A DNA stretch of 64,000 bases, taken from Chrysophaeum taylorii. Its lineage: Eukaryota > Sar > Pelagophyceae > Pelagomonadales > Pelagomonadaceae. Below the pieces are notes generated by a model. The model did no database searches. It had not been told where the DNA came from and was given only the letters and a program-made list of their open reading frames with translations. The stretch's first letter is position 1. Every line of letters begins with the position of its first letter. The stretch spans positions 45,271 through 109,270 of the forward strand of contig JAQMWT010000416.1 of the NCBI GenBank assembly GCA_029834535.1, given 5' to 3'. Shown here piece by piece: positions 52,416 through 62,407 of the stretch. Position numbers and translations under genes: made by a program.

Positions 52416-53235
52416 TTGGTCGCAGCAGAGCAGACCACAGCGGCGCCGATGGAGGAGAAGTTGACGGGAATGTCCGATTTGATGGACGAGAAACGATTAC
52501 CAGAAGAGATAAAGGAGAGATATATGTGCCTCCGATTGAGAAGTGTCAGAATTTGTTGTCAGCGAAACTGGGGAATGAAGAAGCAGCCGAAGCGGCGAGC
52601 GCCAATATAGATTCAGCGGCGAGATGTAGTACGCCAGATATAGCAGCGGTGACGATGCAGATTCCGGGCGATGCGAAACCGGAGATACGATGTCATCACA
52701 CTGCACTGTCGCCGAGCGATGGGGAAAAGATCGAGCAAGACTCATCACCATCGGTTGCCTGGACCCTGGTACCTTACGTTTATAGTGGTCATATTTATAG
52801 ACGACGAGACGGGCCGAAGTTTGCAACGACTTTAGGCGTGGATGGAATGGCTGATGTCTCTTATATTTGTCGTGGGATGGTTGAAAAACTGGAAAAGGAT
52901 AGCATCATCCTTGACCGGGGCGATCTTCCAGTCGAGCGCACTTTGTATGGGTCAGGATTGAACAAAACGACTATCCACCAATGGGTTGCATTGCGGATTG
53001 CGCTTGCGGACGACGTTGCCGTTCCAGTTGTTGCTATTGTGGCCGATACTAATCATCTATTTTTGCTGGGAGCGCGCGATATTCGGGTGTTTGGAGCCAT
53101 AGTGGACTACCCGCGGAATCGCATTGCGTTTCTACGCACACAAGTCGCTTACGGGCGCAAGAAGTTAAAGGTGCAGGATCGACGAGTAGATTCTCCGATT
53201 TTGACGTTCAGAACAACTTATGACGAGAGCAATCC
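52416..53235 (+). pseudogene. E2 protease
   Basis: Within the long frame 52526-53434: VPYVYSGHIYRRRDGPKFAT leads to the active-site loop LGVDGMADVSYI, a flap-like region and HLFLLGARDIRVFGAIVDYP, the retropepsin C-terminal pattern. DGMAD replaces the usual DTGAD while ADVSYI is normal, so the loop is clearly homologous. E3 shares the change. The frame is open over the whole domain. Confidence 0.7.
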
Positions 53236-53998
53236 CGTGGTAGTTCAGGTTTATGGACAACAGCACCATGCGATGCAACAAAGCCTGAGCACAGTTGAGA
53301 ACCGAGTCTACGCTCGCTTGTGCAAGATTGAAGACCTCCAGCGTCCACCGCCGAAACGAGCGGGAGCTTCGACGACTTGGGAGTTCCTCCAGTTACGCCT
53401 TCTCAAAGTTCGAACAGCGATGCTTATGAAGTGAAAGCCTATGCTGCGCGCACGATGAAGGTCGAGCCTGGGCGCACCTACTGCGTGCCAGTCGCTCTTT
53501 CAGAGCCCGTGGAAACTGGGCAAGTTTTCGTTGCTACGTCTTCTGGGTACGAGCAACTCGGGTAGTCGAAGGAATGTGTTCTTCTCCTGAGGATCATGAT
53601 AAGTTCGCAGCTCGAGTGGCGATATCTTCTACCCAGGATGTGCCGACCGTGATCACTCAAGGTGAAGTCCTTGCTTTGGGCGATATTGTTCGTTTTGATG
53701 ACGAGCTGAATGCTGTGACGGTCGACGATTTAACGAAGGATGGTGAAGCCGAATCTAACAAGGCTAACCTATCATTCACTGTTTCGGTCGCAAGCCATCT
53801 TACTCAAGGCAATGCGGCTCCTGAACTGATGCTTTTGAGCTCAGTGCAGAAGGCGTCTCCTTCTGCCGACAAGAAGAAGAGTTCTCGTCAAGAATCGCTC
53901 GGTAACGACGATTTCGACCGACGAACTGACGAGGAGGAAAAGAATTGCCGAGAAGTTACAGAAGGCGAGATTCGCCGAAGGTTTGAAAAGTCCACTGG
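53236..53998 (+). pseudogene. E2 post-protease beta-rich domain and linker
   Basis: VVQVYGQQHHAMQQSLSTVE, then DAYEVKAYAARTMKVEPGRT, CVPVALSEPVETGQVFVATS, RVAISSTQDVPTVITQGEVL and a charged linker (SVQKASPSADKKKSSRQESL). It spans three frames (breaks near 53395, 53560 and 53910). The last break is a one-base insertion relative to A. Homologous to 10411-11222. Confidence 0.7.
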
Positions 53999-54880
53999 GT
54001 GCCGATCACGTATCGCAAGGTTGTGATGCTTAGCGGCGCCGGAGGAAGTACTTTAGGACTGCAACGAGCGAACGAGTTGTGCGGGACGTCGTTTCGAGTC
54101 GTCCTTGCTCTTGACTCGTCAACAGCTGCCAACAAGGTTCATCAGAAGAATTTTCCGAAGATACCTGTGGTCCAGCACACGCTCTGTGGACGATATGACT
54201 CGACCCTCCGGTTGATCAAGGCTTATTTGCCTGAAGCGGAATGGTCATCGTCGATGTGTATAGCGTCTCCGCCCTGCGTTCATTCCGCACTCTGCAACTT
54301 GACATCCAGAGATGTTGGCAGGGTGTTACGGCCACTAACTGGACGATGAAGTTGCGCAAGATGGCTGGCTTCCTGATGTGGCTGATTGAACAGGAGGCGT
54401 CCATTATTTCGTATATAGCGCGTTTACACCCTTACGTGTACGTCGTCAATTTTCATGATATTACTCTGATGAGCTCTCGCGTGCGATTGTTGGTTTCCAG
54501 TCACCCACTGCACTTGCAAGAGGCTCCGAAGACATGTGTGAACATGCAACAAAAATTTGCTGCAGCTTTAGGTTATGCTCATGAACGCCACCTTCTCCAG
54601 CTGAATAATCTTGGCTCGTCCCGAGAAGCAACAGATACGGCTTACACCGTTACGCGGGTTCCTCTTCGTTTGGGACCGCATCGCTCGGACACTCAGCCTT
54701 TGACTCTCAAGATGACGGCCGAGTTGCTCACGATGCCGGTGGATCATGATTGGGCTAGCTTGTCTAAGACAGATCGTTCAAACATTTAGCGTCTGTCGTC
54801 CCTCCAGATACTCTTGCGATTTTAGCAGTCGATCTGCACAACTCCGTGACCAGGTTTCCGCCAAAGTGGTGAAGTCCTGC
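53999..54880 (+). pseudogene. E2: C5 cytosine DNA methyltransferase domain
   Basis: Motif I is SGAGGSTLGLQRAN; one codon is missing before it compared with A (MLSGAGG against MLFSGAGG). Motif IV is ASPPCVHSA with catalytic Cys codon 54275-54277. A frameshift near 54325 follows, then one frame holds LIEQEASII (motif VI position), SSRVRLLV (VIII), TVTRVPLRLGPHRSDTQPLT and LTLKMTAELLTMP (IX). After another indel near 54780 comes ASVVPPDTLAILAVDL (X). The breaks differ from those of A, so the ancestor must have been intact. It lies between the post-protease domain and RT, as in A. Confidence 0.85.
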
Positions 54881-56330
54881 CGACCGCGTTGAGCCCGACA
54901 GATCGATCCTTTGAGCAGTATTTACGAATCTCCGACACCACCTTTCGTCACGTAGAGATTCCGCTGTTAAATACGCGTACTCGTGTCGTTAAGTGGGTGT
55001 CAAAGGATGATCTCCAGGATCCCACTAAATGGGAAACGCCAGAAGTTCCTATGCTTCCGCTTCCAACTGATGCGCCGGGGACGGCTCATGCTTTTTCTGC
55101 TGGGCCCCCCCGACAATCAAAAGTGGACGTTCCGCCGGATCCTGAACCTGAACAGGAGCCGAAAGTAAGGAGCGAGCCGAATGTGCGCGTCAAAGGTGAA
55201 AAGATCAATAAGAGCCACCCTGAGGTGAGGTTCAAATACGAAGAAAAGTTCGATGTGCCATGGAAGGATGCACCGCGCGATGCGGACGGTGTACCGTTAC
55301 CGCAGATTCCCGAGCACGTCAAGGACAATGATGCGATGAAAGTCGTAATTCCGACGAAGGAAGAAGTTGAGAAGGTTGTTCGAGATCTAGGAATTCCCGA
55401 CAACCCGCATCTGGATGATGATGCGAAGATGATGTTGAGCCATTGCGTGCAATACGCGTGGGCTTTCTTTGATCCGATTATGAGACCCGTGGACTCGCCA
55501 CCGGTTTCTCTACGCTTTAAAGACGCAAACCCACGACCGATCAAGATGACGCCTTATAGGTTGACGCCAGCAAAGCTCGAGTGTCTCAGAAAGCAGATCA
55601 CTGAGTGGTGTCGCGATGGAGTCATCCGACCGGCGAACTCTCCGTGGGGATTTCCTGTACTGATGCTGCCTAAGAAGGGAGCCGAGGCCGGGACGTCGAA
55701 TGCTCGTGCTGCCGTTGACTTGCGTCAGCTCAATGATCAGCTGTCATGACAGTTGGCCGAATATTCGTCAAGATGATGCTTTGGCTTTTCTTGCCATGCG
55801 CCGTTGGCGGACGTGCATTGATATTCGATGGGGTTATCATAACTTACGTTTGGACGCCGCTGCTCAGGACGCTGTTACGATGGTTAGTCCACTTGGAGCC
55901 CATAGTTTCTTGCGCTTGCCTCTAGGAGTAAAAACAGCAGGAGCTCTCTTTGTAAGCAGATGGCTAGCGATTTGTCCACATGGATGTATAAGGACTTGGT
56001 CGCGTTTGTCGACGATATGATGGGATCGGATGAACTCCATCGACATTTACAAGTTTTGATTGAAGTGTTGTGCCATTTAGCACAGCGAGGATATAGTGGA
56101 CGAACTTCGAAGTTCCACCTCCCCAAGGATGAAATCGAGTTTTTGGACATATTTCGACCGGAAGCCTTGAAGCCGAATCCCAAGATGTTAGAAGCGTTGC
56201 AGCAGATGCCGATTCCCGTACGTTGCCCAATACGTCCCCGAAGACCCAGATTCGATCTTTCATTGGTATGAGCAACTATTGCCGCCGATATGTGAAGAAT
56301 TATTCGAAGATTGTGGAGCCGCTTAGGCGA
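54881..56330 (+). pseudogene. E2 linker and reverse transcriptase
   Basis: The frame 54889-55749 has the linker (DDLQDPTKWETPEVPMLPLP, KFDVPWKDAPRDADGVPLPQ) and RT fingers (RPANSPWGFPVLMLPKKGAE). A deletion near 55745 shifts the frame. The palm continues (CIDIRWGYHNLRLDAAAQDA) and the active site is FVDDMMGSD at about 56008. One codon is missing after VDD relative to B. The thumb/connection is broken again near 56215. Non-functional. Confidence 0.87.
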
Positions 56331-56860
56331 TTGTGTCTTGAAGGCGTTAAGTTTGAGTGGACGCCTGAGTGCCAAAAGGCATGGGACACGATCATCGAAG
56401 CTTTGGTGGATTCTCGGAGTTTATCATCCTGACTACGATCTTCTTTTCATATCCGCTCGGATGTTTCCAAGGATGGTCTGGGCGCGTATCTTTTTCAGCT
56501 CGTGGAAGTCAAGGGCGAAACCGGAAAGGTGACACGAGAGGAACGAGTAATTGAGTATTTGAGCCGAGCTGTGCCGAAAGAGATGCGGAACTATGAGCCT
56601 CGCCGGCTAGAGCTCCTGGCAGTTATTCTTTCTCTTGAGCATTTCCGCTCTTATATTGAAGGTCACAAGACGATCCTTGAAACAGATCATCGCAACTTGA
56701 CGTTTTTACGAAAGGCGAAGCACTCGTCTGGGCAGTTGGCTCGATGGGCGATGCGGCTCGCCAATTTTGATCCTGAATTGGGTTACAAGCCAGGGAAGTC
56801 GCCGGGAATGAGCATCCCTGACTGTCTCTCTCGCAATCCTATAGATCATGTCATCGAGAC
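56331..56860 (+). pseudogene. E2 RNase H
   Basis: Frame-broken at the start (about 56415-56500, where the SDASKDGLGA equivalent is damaged to VSKDGLGA). Then the long frame from 56502 reads VTREERVIEYLSRAVPKEMR, RRLELLAVILSLEHFRSYIE, ETDHRNLTFLRKAKHSSGQL and DCLSRNPIDHV. The catalytic Glu and last Asp are retained. Confidence 0.85.
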
Positions 56861-58350
56861 GGACGAGTTTGGTGAACCCTTGAACCACGCGTATCTAGTG
56901 TGCCAAGAACTCCCTCGTTCTGTTGATGATGAAGAGCACCTTTACCTGGGTCATGTCATTCTGTCGTTTGTTACGACTGAGTTGCCTGTGGAGGAAGAGG
57001 AAGAAGACCTCGATGATCCGATGCAATTGGTCACGTCTCATGCTACGAAACAACGTCAGAAGCAACGACTTCAGACCCAGCCTAGTATTTTCCGTGATGC
57101 CGATGATTACCAAGAGTACATCGACAAGATTCCGGATAATTTGACTTTGGAAGAGATAGCCAAAGAGCAGATCACTGATGCTACCGAGGACATTGTTTCG
57201 CTGGCTCAGGGCCATTCTCTTCGTCGGTACGGAGCCAATTATCGCTATCAAGTGGTGAAAGGAGTTCTCTACCGTGCCGCACCCGACTTGCACCCGATGA
57301 TAGTCGCACCCCGAACTTTACGGACGCGCATCATCCGATTGTACCATGACACACCTCTCAATGGTGGTCATATGGGTCGTCAAAGTACAGTGCAGTCGAT
57401 ACTTGAACGTTTTTGGTGGCCTCATATGTCTAATGAGGTGGGTGCTTACATTGCTGGTTGCATAGTGTGCAAGAAAGCTCGTACGCCTGAACCAAAGAGA
57501 GCAGGTCTGCTTCAGCAACCGGTGTATGATGGTGATTGTGTCGTCCTTTGTGGATTTGTTTGGACCTTTGCCCAGTGCTGGTCCCGAGACATATCTCATC
57601 GTTTTTTGATCCTTTTTCTCATTTCTTGATTCTTGACGTACTACACCATAAGACTGCTGAGTCAATCCTCGAGTCTTTGTCGCGAATATATTACTCAAAG
57701 GTTACCTACCTCAGAGGATTCGTACCGACAATGGGAAAGAGCTCGTCAACAAGTTGATGGAAGAGTTTTGTCATCTTCAATGTTCGGTATAGTACCACGA
57801 TTCCGTATCATGCTCAGGCTAATCCTGCGGAAAGGGTCAACCGCTTTATCAAGGCTTTCCTCCGTGCGTGCCTTCAAAACCGCAAGATCACGGAATGGCC
57901 CGAATTCGCGGAGTACATTGCTTTCTGTTACAATCGTAATTTATTCCGGGGACTCAGATCTCACCTTTCATGCTTCGTCTTAACCGGCAGCCTTTATTGC
58001 CAACCGATTACACGATCATGGATCTTGATGTCCGCCGCCTGCCGAAAACTCGCTCCGATGTTGTGGCAGAGACTCGCGAGAGGCTGAAGTTCTATACCGC
58101 TACGGTGAACGAAGCTCGTGAGAAGGCTCTTCGTAAACTACGTCTCGCCTATAATGCGGACCATGTTGATGTGGTGTATGAAGAAGGTTCACATGTTCTG
58201 CTCTACATCCCTTCTTCAGAACAAGCTTCGACCGGAATGGCGCGGTCCATTCGTTACTTTGGAACACTTGTCCCCGGTCACTTACAGGATTGAGTCTCTT
58301 GATTCTCCTCCCGAACGCCGTTGTGTTCGTGTTAGTCAGATTACCCCTGT
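56861..58350 (+). pseudogene. E2 integrase
   Basis: Acidic spacer (ELPVEEEEEDLDDPMQLVTS), zinc region YHDTPLNGGHMGRQ and CIVCKKARTPEPKR. A frameshift near 57550 follows. In other frames come the RTDNGK region (about 57720, damaged), NPAERVNRF (about 57825) and the C-terminal part from 57970 (LNRQPLLPTDYTIMDLDVRR) to the GPF module near 58235. Many one-base deletions. Non-functional. Confidence 0.85.
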
Positions 58351-58761
58351 GATGGTTTCTCCAGTGGTCGATCGAGCTGTGCCCAAGCCCAAGGAGACCT
58401 TTCGGGATGATTACAAGCATGTTCGTTATCTTTCGGATTCCGGATAATAAACGGTCCGATTGGCGAAAGAAGATTTATGTCGCTGAAGTTTATGAACCCT
58501 ATGATTTTGTGAATGATCGAGTCGCTCTGCATTTCTATGCTGATCTCGGTCCCCATGACAAGGTTTCTTATTACAAGCCTACTTCACCCCGCATGAGGTC
58601 GATGTGTTGATTCCTAAGTTCACTTTACGTGGTGGACGCGTTCCTGAACCTGTCGTTGAACGTGCCTACAAGAAGATTCGTTCCGAGATGCTCATTCAGC
58701 CAAGGCTCGTGCTTCTCGCCGGACTCGCTGAGGGCAGCTCGTGTTCTCACCAGGGGAGTCC
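58351..58761 (+). pseudogene. E2 conserved C-terminal domain
   Basis: RKKIYVAEVYEPYDFVNDRV and LHFYADLGPHDKVSYYKPTS are readable (58407-58590). About 100 bp that encode the middle of the domain in A and B are deleted near 58590 (SPRMRS joins directly to the IDVLIP-type end). VDVLIPKFTLRGGRVPEPVV closes it. A CAGGGGAG tract precedes the LTR. Confidence 0.65.
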
Positions 58762-59078
58762 TGTGGCGGCAACTCCTGACGGCTAAGGCTTACCCCCTCT
58801 CTCGAGGCTTGATACCCGTTCAACGGGACACCTTCCCGATCTTTTTAGTGACATCATACCTCTCTTTTGTGAGAAGCATTCTTGCTGTATTCTTGTAGTT
58901 TCCTTGCTATCATATTCCATCTCTCCATCTTGTTGAGAGGCTTGGTGAGCGTGAGCAAGGTGTGTGGCGAGCTTATCCGACCCCGCGTCCGTGTTTTCCT
59001 CGTTCAGTGAGGTCTCGGACGAGTCGGTGAGTACCCCCTTTGTCACCCGGGGGTCGGGAAGCTTTTTCTGTGCCGCCA
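58762..59078 (+). repeat. E2 3' LTR
   Basis: TGTGGCGGCAACTCC...TGTGCCGCCA, about 317 bp, pairing with the split 5' LTR. Followed by TAGGGGGGGG. Confidence 0.88.
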
Positions 59079-59212
59079 TAGGGGGGGGTGGCGTCGAAGT
59101 GAACTTCGATAGTCTGTCGAGGTCGGGACGTCGAGCTAGCGATTGTCTCCGAGTAACGCGAGACGCATGACTCAAGACGCACCGACAAGGGCCCAAACCC
59201 AGACAATTTGAT

Positions 59213-59302
59213 GTCACCTGGCGTGGAGTCCTGTCGGCAGAAGGTTTGTCCTGTGCGTCCTGGCCCTCTGACGGTAATGTGCACTTACAGTGGTCAGGTG
59301 AC
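59213..59302 (+). repeat. Foldback module H5 (diverged)
   Basis: 90-nt relative of H1-H4 with the same GTCACCTG/CAGGTGAC ends. It is followed by GGATATAGAGAGG, a short G run and ATGGCGAAAATGAAATTTTC (59359-59378). Confidence 0.7.
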
Positions 59303-59382
59303 GGACTCTTGAGAGTGTAGTGTGTTAAAGGATATAGAGAGGTGTGTGGTGGGGGGTCATGGCGAAAATGAAATTTTCACCC

Positions 59383-59733
59383 TATGCCGTTACGCCTGCA
59401 TGCCAAACAACTCGTATCGACCGTAAGTGAACACCTCCTTATCCTCCTCCGAGCATCTCGACAACCCCCGCCCCGCCGCAAGATCTCCCGCTGCTGGGCT
59501 GCACCGTCGAGCACTTTACGAGAAAAGTCGGCAATGCTGCTGCGGCGCGAAGACACGCCAAGATGACAGCCTCGCCCAGCGAACGTCACACCACCCCTGT
59601 AATTCTAACCCAAATACGAAAATGAGTTCCAAAATATGACAAGTTTGATGTGACTGTTCGAAATTTGATCACACCAAATTGAATTCGGTTTGATCACAAA
59701 AAGATGCAAGTTTTTTCACTAATATCCTGTTTA
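59383..59733. other. Non-coding spacer with AAGTTTGATC-like motifs
   Basis: No gene supported. 59639-59700 holds several AAGTTTGAT / AAATTTGATCA / GGTTTGATCA motifs like the cluster at 29484-29740. Confidence 0.5.
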
Positions 59734-60283
59734 TGGAATCAACAGCTACGAATCGAATAACAGCGCGATGGCTAGATGTGTCATGTGAACTTAGAGAGAT
59801 TTGACCCTCTCCGGGTACATGGTAGAGACTGCGTGCAGTCTTAGGCGTGTACAGACCATTCCGCTTGCCACACGCTACTACGCAATTTAGGGATTTAAGC
59901 CTAACTCCTTAAGGACATTAGGTCCCATAGAAGCGTTTACACTGACAACGAGGAACGAAGCCTCTGTTAATTAAACAGAAACCCCGTACCTGACGGTACG
60001 CACCTGGAGGCCTACTCCATGTTGGAAAAGAGCTTCAGACTGGGTTCTTCATCGCCATGAAAAATATAATTGCGGAAGGGTAAGGAAGGAAGGAGGGAAA
60101 GCCGTATACGGAGAGAAACCCCTCTTGTAGATATAGGTATGTTCCAGTGTCGCCACAATAGTAGTCGACCCCTCAACGTGAAAGCGTGGTTATGCATTTC
60201 AGACGTTCTTGAGGCGGAACTTGTGCAATATACATGAGAACAGTGAACAATGGAACAAACAACAACAAAACAGGACAAATTAA
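59734..60283 (-). other. Copia-3 3' untranslated region and LTR
   Basis: About 550 bp without ORF support. A GAGGGG tract (minus strand, about 60167) could be part of a polypurine tract. The hairpin CGTACCTGACGGTACG lies at about 59985-60001. Confidence 0.45.
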
Positions 60284-61204
60284 TTATGAGGTCGAGCGTG
60301 TTGTGATGTTGCGTAAAGAAGCGGTATCGGTATCCACAACATCAGATGTGTGGTCCAATTCATCCTCGCTGTTATCGTCCAATTCCTTTAACTCTGGAGA
60401 AGACGAATTATGATCATCGGAGGATAGGTCGTTAGCAGTGTTGGTGTTGTGCGTAGTCATTACATCACTCAAGGTGACCAAGGGTGACATAACAGACGAG
60501 AGGAAGGACATAGCAGCATCTGGTGTAAGAGCGTGTAGATCCAATTCAGGAATAACACGATCATCTGCATCAGACATAGCTGTGTGGAGGCTGTGAGCAG
60601 CTGCGTCGATTAGAACTCGCTGTGCCTCATTATACGTATCTGGAGGGAACTGTCCAATAGACGAGATAAGCGACCGAGAAATGATATGGACAAATACAGC
60701 AGAGGTCGGGATTATGGTGTTCTGATGCATTTGAAGACTTGACAAGATGTTATATAACAAAGAAACATGTTTGATGTTCTCGGTCACTTGAGTATTTAGT
60801 GTTTCGTAGGTCTCTTGCATCTGTGTGAGAGAAGTTAGTGCAAGCGATAGTTGATGTTCTCGTGCCATCAATTGCTGTTCGGTGTTAGCGAGACGCAAAG
60901 ATAAAGACCGAACCTCTTCTTTTAATTGGTGTAAAGATTCAGCCATATTGTCGTTAGCTTTATCTGGCGTGGGCTCAGCGGGTGGATTATCGATCGGCGC
61001 TGGTGACACATCTTCAGAAGAGGTATTATCAGAGAAGGTATCAATTATGTGGGATGGGTAGCCAACTTGGACTAACACGTTTTTAAATGCTAATTGTTGA
61101 TCAGGTGGAAGTTGGCGAAAGTAAGCATTAGCATGGCACCGTCTCGGAAGAAGTTGCGTCAAGTTGATGAGAAACATCGTTAACAAAGCGTTCGATGAGC
61201 ACAT
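60284..61204 (-). CDS. Copia-3 downstream ORF B (coiled coil)
   Basis: A 306-codon frame, uninterrupted. After about 45 residues the text reads YFRQLPPDQQLAFKNVLVQV, then an acidic/Pro linker, a clear coiled coil (LKEEVRSLSLRLANTEQQLM to about residue 145), helical sequence (ALTPDAAMSFLSSVMSPLVT) and an acidic C-terminal tail (DNSEDELDHTSDVVDTD). The first Met lies inside the end of ORF A (77-nt overlap, other frame). B may therefore be the continuation of A through a frameshift, not an independent start. No known family recognised. Confidence 0.6.
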   Translation of the reverse strand: MCSSNALLTMFLINLTQLLPRRCHANAYFRQLPPDQQLAFKNVLVQVGYPSHIIDTFSDNTSSEDVSPAPIDNPPAEPTPDKANDNMAESLHQLKEEVRSLSLRLANTEQQLMAREHQLSLALTSLTQMQETYETLNTQVTENIKHVSLLYNILSSLQMHQNTIIPTSAVFVHIISRSLISSIGQFPPDTYNEAQRVLIDAAAHSLHTAMSDADDRVIPELDLHALTPDAAMSFLSSVMSPLVTLSDVMTTHNTNTANDLSSDDHNSSSPELKELDDNSEDELDHTSDVVDTDTASLRNITTRSTS

Positions 61205-62333
61205 TAAGTAACTCCTCAGGATTGGTAACTACACAGGTTTTATCTTCAACGGACTGTAACAAAGACCAAGCTGCTACAAGGATCTCAAGATTTACACTCG
61301 AAATGAAGGGCAGCTGAAGTAAAAGCGGGGCGTGAGCGTCAGGGTTGACGAGAATATTAGAAGCATCGACGTTAAGGGATGTTGCTATCTGCATGATCGC
61401 CACTTTGAGCAGCTTGTTAATAGCAATGGACTTTCCAAGGCGGAGGATTATAGCTCTTATGTGGGCAGCTGGATCATTATAGCAAGAGAGTTGGAAGGGG
61501 TGCTGATTATTGCGAATTAACGCTATCCCGTGATTCGACAAGTTGCACATCACACAAATCAACAGAAAGAAAGGGCGCGGTACATCGAAGCAGTGCGATG
61601 CATGTTGCTCAGACGCGAGGTTATCCTCAATAATTTGTCGTAGCCTGTCCGTTTTAAGTTCGTCTTCAGTGCATATGATGAGTACAAGGGGTGTACCCGG
61701 CATATCGGTTTTGTTATAACATTTTGTACACGCCACATGTACTTTGACAACCCCTTTAATGGGTGGAAAGCGGTGAAAGCGAATACCTTCATTAGGTGAT
61801 ATAGCGGGGGCATTCCGAATGCGCTTTGCTTTGACGCACAGCAATGAACTGAGATATTGGACATTATCCACAAACTCTGTCTGTTGTGCTTCCGTAAGCA
61901 GCTGCTGCAAAGACTTAAGCCAACACTGAGGATCCTTATGTTGCGGAATAAGAAAGTTGGGTGGCGAAGAACCAAGAGCAGTAATGTTCCCTGACATCAT
62001 CGCCAGTGCGTCAAACTTGCAGTGTTTGAGCAGGAAATACTCAGACTTCGCTGCTTGCGATTTAGACTGTTGTTGGACAGTTGCCTTGGGCACCTTAGGC
62101 GTCACGGGCGTAGATTGATGTCCTTGAGCCACAGACAAGTAGGTTTGATGCTTCCGATTGGGAGAACTAGTCGGAGCAACGCTTGGATTTAAAGCATTAA
62201 AGGGTGGAGATAGTGACGACACGCCACCACGGCCACGGTTCAGTGTAGAATAGCGCCGGCTCGCAGCATCCTTGTTTTTAGTAGGATTCATCTTAAAAGG
62301 GATCTCCACATCGCATCTTTCATTGCATTTCAC
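61128..62333 (-). CDS. Copia-3 downstream ORF A
   Basis: A 401-codon uninterrupted frame that starts 74 bp after the RNase H stop, on the same strand; the start is MKCNERCDV or the second Met (MNPTKNKDAA). A basic Ser/Arg/Pro-rich N-terminus (residues 1-90) is followed by a globular part: LLKHCKFDALAMMSGNITAL, PQHKDPQCWLKSLQQLLTEA, GVVKVHVACTKCYNKTDMP with a CxxC pair, and LLLQLPFISSVNLEILVAAW. No polymerase, protease or membrane segment is present. It has no match to Gag, Env or transposase patterns I know. Position suggests a lineage-specific accessory protein of the element. Confidence 0.6.
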   Translation of the reverse strand: MKCNERCDVEIPFKMNPTKNKDAASRRYSTLNRGRGGVSSLSPPFNALNPSVAPTSSPNRKHQTYLSVAQGHQSTPVTPKVPKATVQQQSKSQAAKSEYFLLKHCKFDALAMMSGNITALGSSPPNFLIPQHKDPQCWLKSLQQLLTEAQQTEFVDNVQYLSSLLCVKAKRIRNAPAISPNEGIRFHRFPPIKGVVKVHVACTKCYNKTDMPGTPLVLIICTEDELKTDRLRQIIEDNLASEQHASHCFDVPRPFFLLICVMCNLSNHGIALIRNNQHPFQLSCYNDPAAHIRAIILRLGKSIAINKLLKVAIMQIATSLNVDASNILVNPDAHAPLLLQLPFISSVNLEILVAAWSLLQSVEDKTCVVTNPEELLNVLIERFVNDVSHQLDATSSETVPC

Positions 62334-62407
62334 ATTTTAGCGAGCCAGTATTCCTTTACATAGGAGGGTTAGTTTAAAGTCATTTCGGACATAGTGAAGG
62401 GTAAGGA

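Larger units (their letters stand above)
38079..59078 (+). mobile_element. Gypsy E2 (methyltransferase-bearing), with two nested elements
   Basis: The 5' LTR is 38079-38179 plus 40681-40898, interrupted by a copia. The internal region is 40899-41364 plus 50061-58761, interrupted by gypsy E3. The 3' LTR is 58762-59078. The two LTRs match throughout with roughly 15 visible differences. Without the insertions the element is about 9.8 kb. Order: leader, coiled-coil Gag, protease, beta-rich domain, C5-methyltransferase, RT, RNase H, integrase, C-terminal domain. Multiple frameshifts make it non-functional. Confidence 0.88.

Noticed and set aside
59813-60001. Possible tRNA or rRNA fragment
   Set aside because: Short hairpins are present but no anticodon arm or T-loop of proper geometry. 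The sequence lies in the inferred 3' end of the copia-3 element.
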